Shown: piece by piece, positions 44,864-53,998 of the stretch
Layout of the letters: every line of letters starts with the position of its first letter
Numbering within the stretch: position 1 is the first letter of the stretch
NCBI RefSeq assembly: GCF_000332095.2
Contig: NZ_KI913949.1
Coordinates: forward strand, 547,912-611,911
Source: Leptolyngbya sp. PCC 6406
GTDB lineage: Bacteria; Cyanobacteriota; Cyanobacteriia; Phormidesmidales; Phormidesmidaceae
Direction: 5' to 3'
DNA length: 64,000 bases
The notes under the pieces: generated by a model
Told to the model about the DNA's origin: nothing
The model's input: only the letters and a program-made list of their open reading frames with translations
Databases searched by the model: none
Position numbers and translations under genes: made by a program

Positions 44864-45448
44864 CTACTGAGGGGTCTGGGGGGAAATGCGGCCTAGGGTG
44901 GGGGGAACCGTGGGTTCCACCGACTGCTCTGCACTCCACCGGATGTAATCCGTCGCCAGTTGCCGCATCAAGCGCTGCTTCATGGTTAGCAGGCTACCCC
45001 GCAGCAGTTGGTTTCCCGTAGTTTCTAGCAACGATCGTGGGGTCAGGGCCAAAATTGGCGGCAGGTCCACCGTAATCTTGAGGTCGGCGCGTCCGGTGAG
45101 ATGGGTCTGGTCAGCTTGGGGATAGGGGTGGAGATAGCCCACCAGCTTCAGGTCAAACCGTTGATCGACAAAGGTATTGCCCCGGATCTCGCAGCCTACG
45201 GATTGGAGGTGCAGTCGCCCGTTGTCCCCCACCTGAATGACAAGATCCACTACGGGCTGAATCCGTAATGTAAAAAACTGCAAGGCCCGCAGGTGCAGCC
45301 GAAATACGTCATTACCCAACTCCGTCACTTGAGAAGGACTAATCAGGGCAGATACCAAGCGTCGGGGCTGACGCAGATAGTGTTGGATGGGAACGGGCTG
45401 CCGAGCCACGACTAAGGTAACGGACTGGGAGGCATGGAGGTGGAGCAT
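44864..45448 (-). CDS. DUF1997 family protein
   Basis: 194 residues. A START-like lipid-binding fold is suggested by 'QPVPIQHYLRQPRRLVSALISPSQVTELGNDVFRLHLRAL' and 'TGRADLKITVDLPPILALTP' with a long final helix. The family is restricted to cyanobacteria and plastids. Function not established. Start is ATG 45448, divergent from pheA. Confidence 0.8.
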   Translation of the reverse strand: MLHLHASQSVTLVVARQPVPIQHYLRQPRRLVSALISPSQVTELGNDVFRLHLRALQFFTLRIQPVVDLVIQVGDNGRLHLQSVGCEIRGNTFVDQRFDLKLVGYLHPYPQADQTHLTGRADLKITVDLPPILALTPRSLLETTGNQLLRGSLLTMKQRLMRQLATDYIRWSAEQSVEPTVPPTLGRISPQTPQ

Positions 45449-45649
45449 GGCAAATTCAGCCCAGGGACAATGGAGAGCTAGCCGTAGTTTGCGGAAGTCT
45501 GTACAAGTCTGTCTAACAGGTTAACACCTCGTAATAGATCTTAATGGATCTCTCAGATGGAACGGGTCTTGGAACTAGAGGCGTCTGCGAAACCTGCGGG
45601 GGGTATGGTAAGGAAACTGAATCCGATCCACCGTTATTCCGGCGCAACT

Positions 45650-46516
45650 ATGGCCTTGTCCCTTGCCTTCCTCGGTCCCCAGGGCACCTATTCCGAACAG
45701 GCGGCCTTAGCCTATAGCCAACGGCTGCGCAATGGCCCCTTTGGGCCGGTCTCTGACCATCGTGGTGAGTCCGGGGTAGAGCTGAAGGCGTTTCCCAGTA
45801 TTCTGCAGGCGATTCAGGCCGTCTTTACGGAGGAAACAGACCTGGCAATTGTGCCAGTGGAGAACTCGATTGAGGGCAGTGTGGCGGTTACCCTAGATGC
45901 CCTGTGGCAATGGCCCACCCTCCGCATCCAGGAAGCCTTGGTGCTGCCCATCGCTAATACATTGATTACCCATGCCACTAACTTGGCGGCGGTCAAAACC
46001 CTCTATTCCCATCCCCAGCCTCTAGGGCAGTGCCAACAGTGGATTAAAACCCACTGCCCCCAAGCGGTTTTAGTGCCCACTCGCTCTACGGCGGAGGCGC
46101 TGGGGTATCTAGCGGAGGACCGGACGGCTGCTGCGATCGCATCTCAGCGGGCGGCGCAGATCTACGATCTGCCAATCTTGGCCTGGGAGATCAATGATCA
46201 GGTAGACAACTGCACCAAGTTTTTGATCCTGGGCCACCACGCCTCAGATCAGGGTACCTATACATCCCTAGCCTTTAGTCTGTCAGCCAATGAGCCGGGA
46301 GCCCTGTTGAAGCCGCTGCAACTTCTGGCAGATGCACCCATCAACCTGAGTCGAATTGAGTCGCGCCCGACAAAGCGATCCCTGGGAGAATATCTGTTTT
46401 TTCTAGAACTGGAGGCTCCTGTGGCATCCCCCGTTACCCAAGTAGCCCTAGCGCAATTGCAGCACTGCACGGAAACCCTTCGGGTTTTCGGCAGCTACGA
46501 TGTCTTGCCGATTTGA
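45650..46516 (+). CDS. pheA: Prephenate dehydratase
   Basis: About 288 residues; converts prephenate to phenylpyruvate in phenylalanine synthesis. Family motifs are 'LAFLGPQGTYSEQAALAY', 'DLAIVPVENSIEGSVAVTLD', 'NCTKFLILG' (the Thr-x-Phe catalytic motif) and the ACT regulatory domain with 'NLSRIESRPTKRSLGEYLFF'. Near residue 25-40, codons for 'RNGPFGPVSDHRGES' come from a copy of dispersed repeat D, inserted in frame between the first helix and the next strand. The frame is open from ATG 45557; ATG 45650 ('MALSLAFLG') is where homology begins, though the upstream start cannot be ruled out. Confidence 0.92.
   Translation: MALSLAFLGPQGTYSEQAALAYSQRLRNGPFGPVSDHRGESGVELKAFPSILQAIQAVFTEETDLAIVPVENSIEGSVAVTLDALWQWPTLRIQEALVLPIANTLITHATNLAAVKTLYSHPQPLGQCQQWIKTHCPQAVLVPTRSTAEALGYLAEDRTAAAIASQRAAQIYDLPILAWEINDQVDNCTKFLILGHHASDQGTYTSLAFSLSANEPGALLKPLQLLADAPINLSRIESRPTKRSLGEYLFFLELEAPVASPVTQVALAQLQHCTETLRVFGSYDVLPI
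45728..45763. repeat. Palindromic repeat D, copy inside pheA
   Basis: Reverse complement reads CACGATGGTCAGAGACCGGC then CCAAAGGGGCCATTGCG, matching 36533-36569 with few differences. It is translated in pheA in a different frame from that used in the GIY-YIG gene. Confidence 0.85.
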
Positions 46517-46776
46517 TGCTTATTGGCAAAGTCAATTGGCCTCAAAGGGGTGCCCTAATCGGGCTGGTGACTGCCATATCCTAGATCCATCCAAAATATT
46601 CCCTAGGCAGGACGTGTATCTTGTGTCTTGTCAGACTCAGGGTTTTCTAATGTGGCTTTAACTTGCATCTCCTCTGAAGCTATTAGCCTGAATTTAGTTG
46701 GCAACATAAAATTTTGCTTTAACTGTGATCTGGACAAGATTAGTTAGTGAAATCATGTCGAAAGAGGTGAGATGTC

Positions 46777-47805
46777 ATGACTTTGAAAAGATTTTTGATT
46801 GGGACGTTGTCAGCATCTACAGTTGCCATTCTTCTTATTAGTTCTGCCATTGTCCAAGCTGGGGGCTGGTCAAACTTTAAACTGCAATATTATGCTTTGA
46901 CCCGGATTTTTAATGATCAAGGTCAGGAATTAGATGACCTACGAGAGCAAAATCTAAATCCAGAAGACGTTACTCGTATTGATTTAGATCAATTGCTCGA
47001 TGGAGGCCCTCCTAAAGATGGTATTCCTAGCATTGATCAGCCAAAATTTGACACGGCTACAACCACCCCATTTCATGCGGATGATTTAGTCGTAGGGATG
47101 GTGATAAATGGTGAGGCAAAGGCATATCCCTTTAATATTCTAAACTGGCATGAAATTGTCAATGATACAGTCGGAGGCATCAATGTAACGGTATCCTACT
47201 GTCCCCTTTGCGATACTATCGTAGCCTTTCAGCGAGGCGAGACTACTTTTGGTGTTTCTGGTAAGTTATACCAAAGTTGCTTAGTGATGTATGACCGAGC
47301 AGACGATACTTTGTACGCCCAGCCTTGGGCAATCGGGGTAGTGGGGCCAGCCGTAAATCATGCCCTAGAGCGGGTACCCGCAGTCAAAACGACCCTGGGA
47401 GAATGGTTGGCTCAACATCCTGATAGTCAAGTCCTCTCTAACCAGACTGGACATGTGCGCAATTATGAAGACTACCCCTACGGAACCTACTATACCGATG
47501 AGCAAATCATCTTTCCGGTGCGCAACCAAGATCAACGGCAGCTACATCCCAAGGACATTGTAAGTTATGTCTGGCAAGTGGATGATCAAGCCCCCCATGA
47601 TCGTTTTTCCGGAGATAGTCAGCTCTTCGTTCACGAAGAGTTAAGACAAGTGGGTAGTCTTACGGTTGAATTGGCAGGACGAACCATCCAGGCTCGTTGG
47701 GATCAGAACTTATCCACAGTTGTTGTGGAGGAACTAGACGGGACTGAGATTCCCAGTACAACCGCTTTTGCCTTTGTCTACCCGGCATTTTATGGGACGC
47801 TATAA
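46777..47805 (+). CDS. DUF3179 domain protein, exported
   Basis: 342 residues. A Sec signal peptide is clear ('MTLKRFLIGTLSASTVAILL' with 'VQAGG' as likely cleavage). The DUF3179 core includes 'AYPFNILNWHEIVNDTVGG', 'VTVSYCPLCDTIVAFQRG' with two conserved Cys, 'FGVSGKLYQSCLVMYDR' and 'RNYEDYPYGTYYT'. DUF3179 proteins are extracytoplasmic and of unknown function. Composition here is visibly more AT rich than in the housekeeping genes around it, and it borders an IS256 element, which suggests lateral origin. GAGGTGAGATGTC precedes ATG 46777. Confidence 0.87.
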   Translation: MTLKRFLIGTLSASTVAILLISSAIVQAGGWSNFKLQYYALTRIFNDQGQELDDLREQNLNPEDVTRIDLDQLLDGGPPKDGIPSIDQPKFDTATTTPFHADDLVVGMVINGEAKAYPFNILNWHEIVNDTVGGINVTVSYCPLCDTIVAFQRGETTFGVSGKLYQSCLVMYDRADDTLYAQPWAIGVVGPAVNHALERVPAVKTTLGEWLAQHPDSQVLSNQTGHVRNYEDYPYGTYYTDEQIIFPVRNQDQRQLHPKDIVSYVWQVDDQAPHDRFSGDSQLFVHEELRQVGSLTVELAGRTIQARWDQNLSTVVVEELDGTEIPSTTAFAFVYPAFYGTL

Positions 47806-47880
47806 GTAGCCGGGACTAATCAAACGTCACACCCGCCGCTGATTTTCTCCCAAAGGGATAAAATCCGAGATATAGTCAAA

Positions 47881-49245
47881 TCTGGTGTATGGCAGGAAAT
47901 CAAGCGGCGTCCTGCTGTGGGGTTAAATCAGTCTTGTCATCGGCTCGACAGCCATCTTTGAATGGGACTCCTTCAATCACATCAGCGAGGTATTTGAAGC
48001 CTCGAATTCTGAGCCAGCTTTTCTGAGCACTCTCGACCAGCTTGAACACCAGGGCCAGGATGGTGTCCTTGGAAACACAGCCTCGGGTCTTATCGGTTCT
48101 GAGGCGCACGGTGGCAAAGGTAGACTCAATGGGATTGGTGGTGCGAATATGCGCCCAATGCTCAGCGGGGAAATCGAAGAAGGTGAGCAGGACATCTCGG
48201 TCTTTGAGCAGACAGGTGACGGCTTCTGGATACTTGGCCTGGTAGGTCTTGCTAAAGCGGTCTAAGGCCTGATTCGCCTCTGTTTTAGACTCAGCTCGAT
48301 AAATCTCCCAAATCGCTCGTTTGGCCTCCGGTTGCTGACGCTTCGGTAATTTGTTGAGCACGTTAGCCGTCTTATGCACCCAGCAGCGTTGTATCTGGGT
48401 GGTTGGAAACACTTGAGGTAGCGCTTTCCAGAAGCCTAAGGCTCCGTCACCGATGGCCAATTCAGGAGCCTGCGAGAGCCCTTGGTCCTTAAGGCGCAAC
48501 AACAGTGATGTCCAACTCAATTCAGACTCCCGATAGCCCGCATCGAGGCCCAGGAGTTCTTTGTGGCCGTTATCGGTGACCCCGATGATGACCAGAATGC
48601 ACTGCCGTTCATCGGCACGAATGTTGAAATAAATGCCATCGGCCCAAATATAGACGTAGCGCTGCTGTCGTAATGACCGCTGCTGCCAGTCGTGGTGCTC
48701 GTCACTCCACTTCGCCTTCAACCGGCTAATCGTGGCGGGAGAGACCCCTTTGGCCTCACTCCCTAACAACGCGCTCAGAGCCTCGCTAAAGTCGCCCGTT
48801 GACACCCCTTTGAGATACAGCCATGGCAGCAGTTCCTCCACGCTGCGGGCACGTTTCAGGTACGGTGGCAGCAACTGGGAGGTGAACTTTATCCCACTGC
48901 CACTGCGGTCTCGCACTTTCGGCACTTGAATTTCCACCTCGCCTACTCCAGTCGTAATCGTCCGTTCGGGCAAGTAGCCGTTGCGCACCACCACCTGCCG
49001 TCCTTGCTCATCTCGACGGTCTTGGTACTGCCCTAAAAACTCTTGCAGTTCTGCCTCCACCGCCTGGGCGATGATCTGCCGGGCTCCTCGTCGAATCAGA
49101 TCGCTCAGCGCATCGCTGAAGGTCTCCGTTGTCTGGGGCGTGGGTAATGAAATAAGATTGTCGCTATTCATGGTGTATTCCTTCTCTGGTGCTTGGTTTC
49201 ATCCAGCAGGATACGCCCTTCCTCCTTTTCCCTCCATACACCAGA
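47881..49245 (-). mobile_element. IS256-family insertion sequence
   Basis: 1365 bp. The left end TCTGGTGTATGGCAGGAAA and the complement of the right end TCTGGTGTATGGAGGGAAA are inverted repeats, with further similarity inwards (CCTGCTG). The flanks (ATAGTCAAA and AATGAGCAT) do not form a target duplication, so the element is old or has recombined. One full-length transposase gene is inside. Confidence 0.82.
47900..49171 (-). CDS. IS256-family transposase
   Basis: 423 residues with the IS256 catalytic triad: Asp in 'YVYIWADGIYFNIR', Asp in 'LAIGDGALGFWKALPQVF' and Glu in 'HIRTTNPIESTFATVRLRT'. The family motif 'TQIQRCWVHKTANVLNKLPK' is intact. No frameshift is seen. Start is ATG 49171. Confidence 0.93.
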   Translation of the reverse strand: MNSDNLISLPTPQTTETFSDALSDLIRRGARQIIAQAVEAELQEFLGQYQDRRDEQGRQVVVRNGYLPERTITTGVGEVEIQVPKVRDRSGSGIKFTSQLLPPYLKRARSVEELLPWLYLKGVSTGDFSEALSALLGSEAKGVSPATISRLKAKWSDEHHDWQQRSLRQQRYVYIWADGIYFNIRADERQCILVIIGVTDNGHKELLGLDAGYRESELSWTSLLLRLKDQGLSQAPELAIGDGALGFWKALPQVFPTTQIQRCWVHKTANVLNKLPKRQQPEAKRAIWEIYRAESKTEANQALDRFSKTYQAKYPEAVTCLLKDRDVLLTFFDFPAEHWAHIRTTNPIESTFATVRLRTDKTRGCVSKDTILALVFKLVESAQKSWLRIRGFKYLADVIEGVPFKDGCRADDKTDLTPQQDAA

Positions 49246-49373
49246 AATGAGCATAGCTCATAAAATCCATCTACAAGATAATTGAGCCTACCTACCTACT
49301 TAGTGACAGTCTGGAGGTCACATTTAAATGAGAATTCAGCCATATAGCGGTTTTCCCTCGGGTTAAGGACTGG

Positions 49374-49393
49374 CAAGGGGCTTAAGCCCCTTG
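49374..49393. repeat. Perfect 20-bp palindrome
   Basis: CAAGGGGCTTAAGCCCCTTG reads the same on both strands. It sits in the 323-bp gap between the IS256 element and the Adk-Trx gene, together with repeat B copy 2. Such GGGGCTTAAGCCCC palindromes are common in cyanobacterial intergenic DNA; no function is visible. Confidence 0.75.
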
Positions 49394-49446
49394 TTCGCCG
49401 AAGTGTCATTAAGTTGAGGTGTCCCTCATACATTAGGGAACCGCCC

Positions 49447-49550
49447 TATCGCGATCCTGCATGAGCTTTGAGCAAGCGTTTTGTTCCGTGGGTTACGCTT
49501 CGCCTCACCCACGCTACGAAGATCTTCAAAAATAAAATGGGATTGCTATA
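49447..49550. repeat. MITE-like repeat B, copy 2
   Basis: Ends TATCGCGATCCTGCATGAG and GGGATTGCTATA are inverted repeats. The core GTTCCGTGGGTTACGCTTCG and CACCCACGCTACGAAG forms a hairpin and is nearly identical to the copy at 60992-61096. It ends 19 bases from the stop codon of the Adk-Trx gene. Confidence 0.8.
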
Positions 49551-49568
49551 GAGAAGAAGGCTCTCACT

Positions 49569-50462
49569 TTACCTTGCCAGCAAGCGAGTTGCCGCAGCGC
49601 TGTATTCTTGGTAAGACTTGACGCCCGTTAGGGTCTCTATCCGTTCACCGTCTTTAAAAAACATCACTGCTGGTATTCCCTTTAGCTCAAATCGCTTGGT
49701 GATCTGTCGGTTGGTATCAAAGTCGATTTTCATCACGGTGACCTGATTCCCGTAAGTCTCGGCTAGGCGATCAATCATTGGTGTAACTTGTTTGCAAGAG
49801 CCACACCATGAAGCCATACAATCGACGACCAGCCGTGATTCATGGGCTAAGAGGGCATCGAGTTCTGCTTCATCGTTAATCAATTTAGCCGCCCCCGTGT
49901 TCTCTTGACCCATCTGAGCTAATTCATGGGCGACTTCAGCAAACGACAGACTGGCGTTGACAGTGGCCAGTTTTGATTGCTCTCGATAATACGCCAGTAA
50001 AGGTGCAGTCTCTTCCTCATGGAGAGCCAAACGATTACGAATGCTAGAGAGGGATTCAGCTTGACCTTTCTCAGTGGAGAGTCGGTTAATCAACAGCCCT
50101 GTCATCGCCTTTAGATAAACCACCGTTACTGCTGATTGCCCCATCGCGAGGCACCACTCATCAAATGCCTGAGCCTGAGTCAAGGTGCGCGGAAATCCAT
50201 CCAAAACCCAGCCCTTGAGGATGGTATCTGGTTGCTCAAATCGCTTCCGGATTAGCTTCATCACCCATTCATCGGGCACTAAGTTCCCTGTTTCCAGGTA
50301 GGGACGGCACTCGATGCCGATGGCGGTTTCTTTTTCAATAGCCTCACGACAAAGATCCCCTACAGAAATATGGGGAATATGCCAGCGTTTAGCTAGGGCA
50401 TTTGCTTGGGCTTTAACCCCCACACCAGGAGGTCCTAAAAGGATAAACTGCTTGGTTTTCAT
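49569..50462 (-). CDS. Adenylate-kinase-like domain fused to thioredoxin
   Basis: 297 residues. Residues 1 to about 185 resemble adenylate kinase: 'FILLGPPGVGVKAQANALAK', 'HISVGDLCREAI', 'PYLETGNLVPDEWVMKLI' and the hallmark 'GWVLDGFPRTLTQAQAFDEW'. The P-loop, normally GPPGxGKGTQ, reads GPPGVGVKAQ, so the nucleotide-binding Lys and the Thr are displaced or lost, and the LID is short. Residues about 192-297 are a thioredoxin with active site 'VDCMASWCGSCKQVTP' (Cys220, Cys223) and cis-Pro in 'GIPAVMFFKDGERI'. The kinase half may be inactive or a nucleotide sensor; the thioredoxin half looks functional. AT content is higher than in neighbouring core genes. Confidence 0.83.
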   Translation of the reverse strand: MKTKQFILLGPPGVGVKAQANALAKRWHIPHISVGDLCREAIEKETAIGIECRPYLETGNLVPDEWVMKLIRKRFEQPDTILKGWVLDGFPRTLTQAQAFDEWCLAMGQSAVTVVYLKAMTGLLINRLSTEKGQAESLSSIRNRLALHEEETAPLLAYYREQSKLATVNASLSFAEVAHELAQMGQENTGAAKLINDEAELDALLAHESRLVVDCMASWCGSCKQVTPMIDRLAETYGNQVTVMKIDFDTNRQITKRFELKGIPAVMFFKDGERIETLTGVKSYQEYSAAATRLLAR

Positions 50463-50542
50463 GGGATTTTAATACTCTAAGAGCATTCCATCTGAAAAAT
50501 TATTCTGTGGTGCTCCAAAAAGAAGGTGATCAGGGGTCTGGC

Positions 50543-52387
50543 TTACACGTCCGAAGATCGGGTGAGGACGTAGATGCGTTGGGTTTCTAGGCGGGTCATT
50601 AGGTCAGAGGGGCGGGTCACGCCGGACTGAGTGGGGGGCACTAAGGGAATTATCTCCCGATCTAGGCGGACCTGAAGTCGGGTGATGGGATCGCTGCCGG
50701 CAGAGACTAGAAACTCTAGTTGGCTCAAGTCTGGCCAGTCGCTGAGGTCATCTAGCAAAGGTGCGATCGCGCCTATAGCGGGATGCTCGGGTTGGGTGTA
50801 CCAATCGGGTTCTACTGCCTGGAGCCGATCCATCCCGATTTGCACTATCAACGTGCCCCGCCCAAAGAGGGCTACCGCCACCGATCTTGCCTCTTCCTGG
50901 GCTAGGAGTTGGTGGCTGCGGGCCATCATGCGGATTTTTTCCAAGCGATCGTGCCGCTGCTGTGCCGTTAGGGGGGGGCCGGTCCAGTGGAGGGCAGCGG
51001 TGACTAAGTGGGTTTGCAACAGTAAATGCCCCAATTTCTCGGCCTTGGTTTCCAGGTAATGAGAGTTGTAGGCGGTGGCTTCAATAATTAGCGGTACCCG
51101 ATCCACCATGTCCAGACCGTAGCCCTTGAGGCCAGCAATCTTGCGGGGATTATTGGTGATCAGACAAAATTGCTGCACCCCAATATCGTTGAGAATTTGG
51201 GCTCCAATGCCGTAGTTACGCTGGTCTACGGGTAAGCCCAGCTTTTCATTAGCCTCTACCGTATCTAGGCCCCGATCCTGGAGAGAATAGGCTTTGAGCT
51301 TGTTTACCAGACCAATGCCTCGCCCTTCCTGACGTAGGTACACGACTACCCCCCGCCCCGCCGAGGCGATCATCTTCAGTGCTGCCTGGAGTTGCATTCG
51401 ACAGTCACAGCGGAGGGAGCCGAAGGCATCGCCGGTCAAACATTCCGAATGCACCCGTACCATTACGGGTTTGTCGCCAAAGGTGGCGGGATCCCCCTTG
51501 ACGAGGGCTACATGCTCGGACCCATCCAGCAGGTTGCGGTAGGCATAGATTTGAAACTCCCCATACTGGGTGGGTAGCTCTGCCACCGCCTCCCGTTTCA
51601 CAAAGCGCTCGTGTTCTAGACGGTAGCTGATCAAGTCAGCAATGCTGATCAGCTTCAACCCATGCTGGCGGGCATAGTCCACCAGTTCTGGCAGCCGTGC
51701 CATGGAGCCGTCGGGGTTTTGAATTTCACAGATGACGCCGGAGGGGTATAGCCCCGCCAACCGGGCTAGATCGACAGCGGCCTCGGTGTGGCCCGCTCGC
51801 TTCAGCACGCCCCCTTCCTTGGCCCGTAGGGGAAAAATATGGCCCGGTCGCCGCAGATCTTCGGGGCGAGCCTCGGGATTTAGAGCTATCTGGATAGTGC
51901 GGGCACGATCTTCAGCGGAGATGCCGGTGGTGACGCCCCAGCGCAGGGCTGCGTCAATGCTGACGGTGAAGGCGGTTTGCTCGTTTTCATCTTCAAAGGA
52001 CCGCTGGGTCACCATTAGGGGTAGGTCTAGCTCGTCTAGACGATCTCCCGTCATGGCTAGACAGATTAGCCCCCGTGCTTCCACCGCCATAAAGTTGATC
52101 AGATCTGGGGTGGCAAATTGGGCGGCGCAGATCACGTCTCCTTCGTTTTCCCGGTTTTCGTCATCCACGACGACAATGGCCCGCCCCGCCGCCAAATCCA
52201 ACAGGGCCGATTCGATGGTGTCAAATTTGCAGGTGTCGAAGTCGTCGAAGTCACAGAGGAAGGGATCTCCCGTCCTTTCTGGTGCTGTACCCTCTATTGC
52301 TGCGCTATTGCCTATGTTCTGATGGGATATGTTCTGATGGGAACTTTTCCTCTGGGTCTCGGTATCGTCCACGGCCCTATCCTGCAT
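50543..52387 (-). CDS. ribBA: Bifunctional DHBP synthase / GTP cyclohydrolase II
   Basis: About 614 residues; supplies both precursors of riboflavin. The RibB part (about residue 50-260) has '[20 protein letters not shown]', '[15 protein letters not shown]' and '[27 protein letters not shown]'. The RibA part follows with zinc ligands in '[20 protein letters not shown]' and '[18 protein letters not shown]'. A C-terminal tail of roughly 110 residues is typical of cyanobacterial enzymes. ATG 52387 is chosen because GGAGAG precedes it; the frame extends to 52528 without family sequence. The N-terminus has an imperfect 'SHQNI' duplication. Divergent from argC. Confidence 0.93.
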   Translation of the reverse strand: MQDRAVDDTETQRKSSHQNISHQNIGNSAAIEGTAPERTGDPFLCDFDDFDTCKFDTIESALLDLAAGRAIVVVDDENRENEGDVICAAQFATPDLINFMAVEARGLICLAMTGDRLDELDLPLMVTQRSFEDENEQTAFTVSIDAALRWGVTTGISAEDRARTIQIALNPEARPEDLRRPGHIFPLRAKEGGVLKRAGHTEAAVDLARLAGLYPSGVICEIQNPDGSMARLPELVDYARQHGLKLISIADLISYRLEHERFVKREAVAELPTQYGEFQIYAYRNLLDGSEHVALVKGDPATFGDKPVMVRVHSECLTGDAFGSLRCDCRMQLQAALKMIASAGRGVVVYLRQEGRGIGLVNKLKAYSLQDRGLDTVEANEKLGLPVDQRNYGIGAQILNDIGVQQFCLITNNPRKIAGLKGYGLDMVDRVPLIIEATAYNSHYLETKAEKLGHLLLQTHLVTAALHWTGPPLTAQQRHDRLEKIRMMARSHQLLAQEEARSVAVALFGRGTLIVQIGMDRLQAVEPDWYTQPEHPAIGAIAPLLDDLSDWPDLSQLEFLVSAGSDPITRLQVRLDREIIPLVPPTQSGVTRPSDLMTRLETQRIYVLTRSSDV

Positions 52388-52555
52388 TGCTCTCCATGAC
52401 GATTGTAATGTGGTGGCTAAACGCGGCGGGTCAATGGTGGAGTTTAGTATTACAATGCTGCCTTTAGAACCTGGGCTGAAGTGGGCCTGTGACCCGTGGG
52501 TTGATCTGCTGGTGCATCCCGCAGACATCTTTAAGAGCAGTCATTTTGTGGAATT

Positions 52556-53629
52556 ATGGGTGAGTCAAGACGGATCCGGACGGGCATTATTGGCGCGTCT
52601 GGCTATGGTGGCATTCAATTAGTACGTTTGCTGAATGAGCACCCCCAGGTCCAGATCACCTATTTGGGGGGAAACAGCAGTGCAGGGCGGCCCTATACCG
52701 ATATCTATCCCCATCTGACTGGCGCGGATCCCCATGGGGAGATGGCGCTGACAGTGGAAGCGGTGGATGTGGATGCGATCGCGGATCGCTGTGACGCAGT
52801 ATTTTTGTCCCTGCCCAATGGTTTGGCTTGTACCCTTGCCCCCACACTCCTGGTGAAGGGGTGCAAGGTACTGGATCTATCCGCCGACTATCGCTTTAGC
52901 AATCTGGAAACCTACAGCACTTGGTACGGTGAATCCCGCAGTGATAGCGGAACCAATGCCCAGGCGGTGTACGGTCTGCCGGAGCTCTACCGCGATCGCA
53001 TCCGTACCAGTAACTTGGTCGGTTGCCCCGGCTGCTACCCCACCGCTAGCCTCCTCGCCCTCGCCCCCCTTTTGAAGCAGGGGCTGGCCCAGCCCGACAG
53101 CCTGATCATCGACGCTAAATCCGGTGTCTCCGGCGGCGGACGCCAGCGCAAGGAACATCTGTTGCTGGCGGAGGCGGACAATTCTGTAGGGGCCTACGGC
53201 GTTGCCAAGCACCGCCATACCCCAGAAATTGAACAGGTTTGCTCCGATCTTGCCCGTAATGAGGTGCTGGTCCAGTTCACCCCCCACCTAATCCCCATGG
53301 TGCGGGGCATTTTGGCCACGGTCTACGCCAACCTTCGGGATCCCGGTTTGGTGCGCGATGATCTCAACACGATTTACACCGCCTTTTATCGTCATTCTCC
53401 CTGGGTAACGGTGCTGCCCAACGGCACCTATCCCCAAACTAAATGGGCTTGGGGCACCAATCGTTGCTACCTATCGGTGGAGGTGGATGCCCGCACCGGG
53501 CGAGTGATTGTCATGGCCGCCATCGACAATTTAATGAAGGGCCAAGCGGGGCAGGCGGTGCAATGCTTTAATCTGATGCACGGGTTAGACGAGCAACTGG
53601 GGCTGCCCCGGATTAGTTTTTATCCCTAG
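52556..53629 (+). CDS. argC: N-acetyl-gamma-glutamyl-phosphate reductase
   Basis: 357 residues; third step of arginine synthesis. The NADP-binding motif '[19 protein letters not shown]' starts the protein, the catalytic Cys is in '[17 protein letters not shown]' (about Cys160), and '[42 protein letters not shown]' holds the catalytic His. C-terminus '[20 protein letters not shown]' is typical. Start is ATG 52556, 168 bases from the divergent ribBA start. Confidence 0.95.
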   Translation: MGESRRIRTGIIGASGYGGIQLVRLLNEHPQVQITYLGGNSSAGRPYTDIYPHLTGADPHGEMALTVEAVDVDAIADRCDAVFLSLPNGLACTLAPTLLVKGCKVLDLSADYRFSNLETYSTWYGESRSDSGTNAQAVYGLPELYRDRIRTSNLVGCPGCYPTASLLALAPLLKQGLAQPDSLIIDAKSGVSGGGRQRKEHLLLAEADNSVGAYGVAKHRHTPEIEQVCSDLARNEVLVQFTPHLIPMVRGILATVYANLRDPGLVRDDLNTIYTAFYRHSPWVTVLPNGTYPQTKWAWGTNRCYLSVEVDARTGRVIVMAAIDNLMKGQAGQAVQCFNLMHGLDEQLGLPRISFYP

Positions 53630-53970
53630 TACACCTAGGCTGAAATAGGCTTACTATTCTGTCGCACCAGCCCAACATTTTCTGATTCCCTCTCCCCGTG
53701 GGCTACTGTGTATACATAAGTCTTCGGTTGAGTCTTGTTTAGGGTTTGATCCCCCCAACCCCCCTTTTCAAGGGGGGCAGTCCTATCCAGAATTGGAGTA
53801 GCCCCCTTGAAAAGGGGGCGGCGATCGCGGGGGATTCGCCAAAATGTGACTGCTCAGAGAGATGTGTGTACACAGTAGCCCCGTGGGAGAGGGCTAGGGT
53901 GAGGGGCCGAGGTGTGCCCCGATGAACGGTCAGAGTACTTACGCCGCACAGTCCTAGGGAGTTGCGATGG
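53630..53970. other. 341-bp repeat-filled gap after argC
   Basis: No gene. It holds a 180-bp MITE-like element (53701-53880) inserted in a CTCTCCCCGTGGGAGAGGGC-type hairpin repeat, and the start of a repeat D copy (53963 onward). Confidence 0.7.
53701..53880. mobile_element. MITE-like element with terminal inverted repeats and 5-bp target duplication
   Basis: 180 bp with ends GGCTACTGTGTATACATAAG and, in complement, GGCTACTGTGTACACACATC. CCGTG flanks both sides (53696-53700 and 53881-53885). The interior carries CCCCCCTTTTCAAGGGGGG and GCCCCCTTGAAAAGGGGGC as nested palindromes. It encodes nothing. Deleting the element and one CCGTG restores a CCCTCTCCCCGTGGGAGAGGG hairpin repeat. Confidence 0.82.
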
Positions 53971-53998
53971 TCAGAGACCGGCCCAAAGGGCCATCGCA
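53963..53998. repeat. Palindromic repeat D, copy at the 3' end of a DUF202 gene
   Basis: 36 bp from TGCGATGGTCAGAGACCGGC to GGGCCATCGCA, one base shorter than the copy at 36533. It encodes the last eight residues (from 'AMALWAGL') and the TGA stop codon of the minus-strand DUF202 gene. Confidence 0.88.

Noticed and set aside
47872-49254. Target duplication around the IS256 element
   Set aside because: The flanking nonamers ATAGTCAAA and AATGAGCAT do not match.
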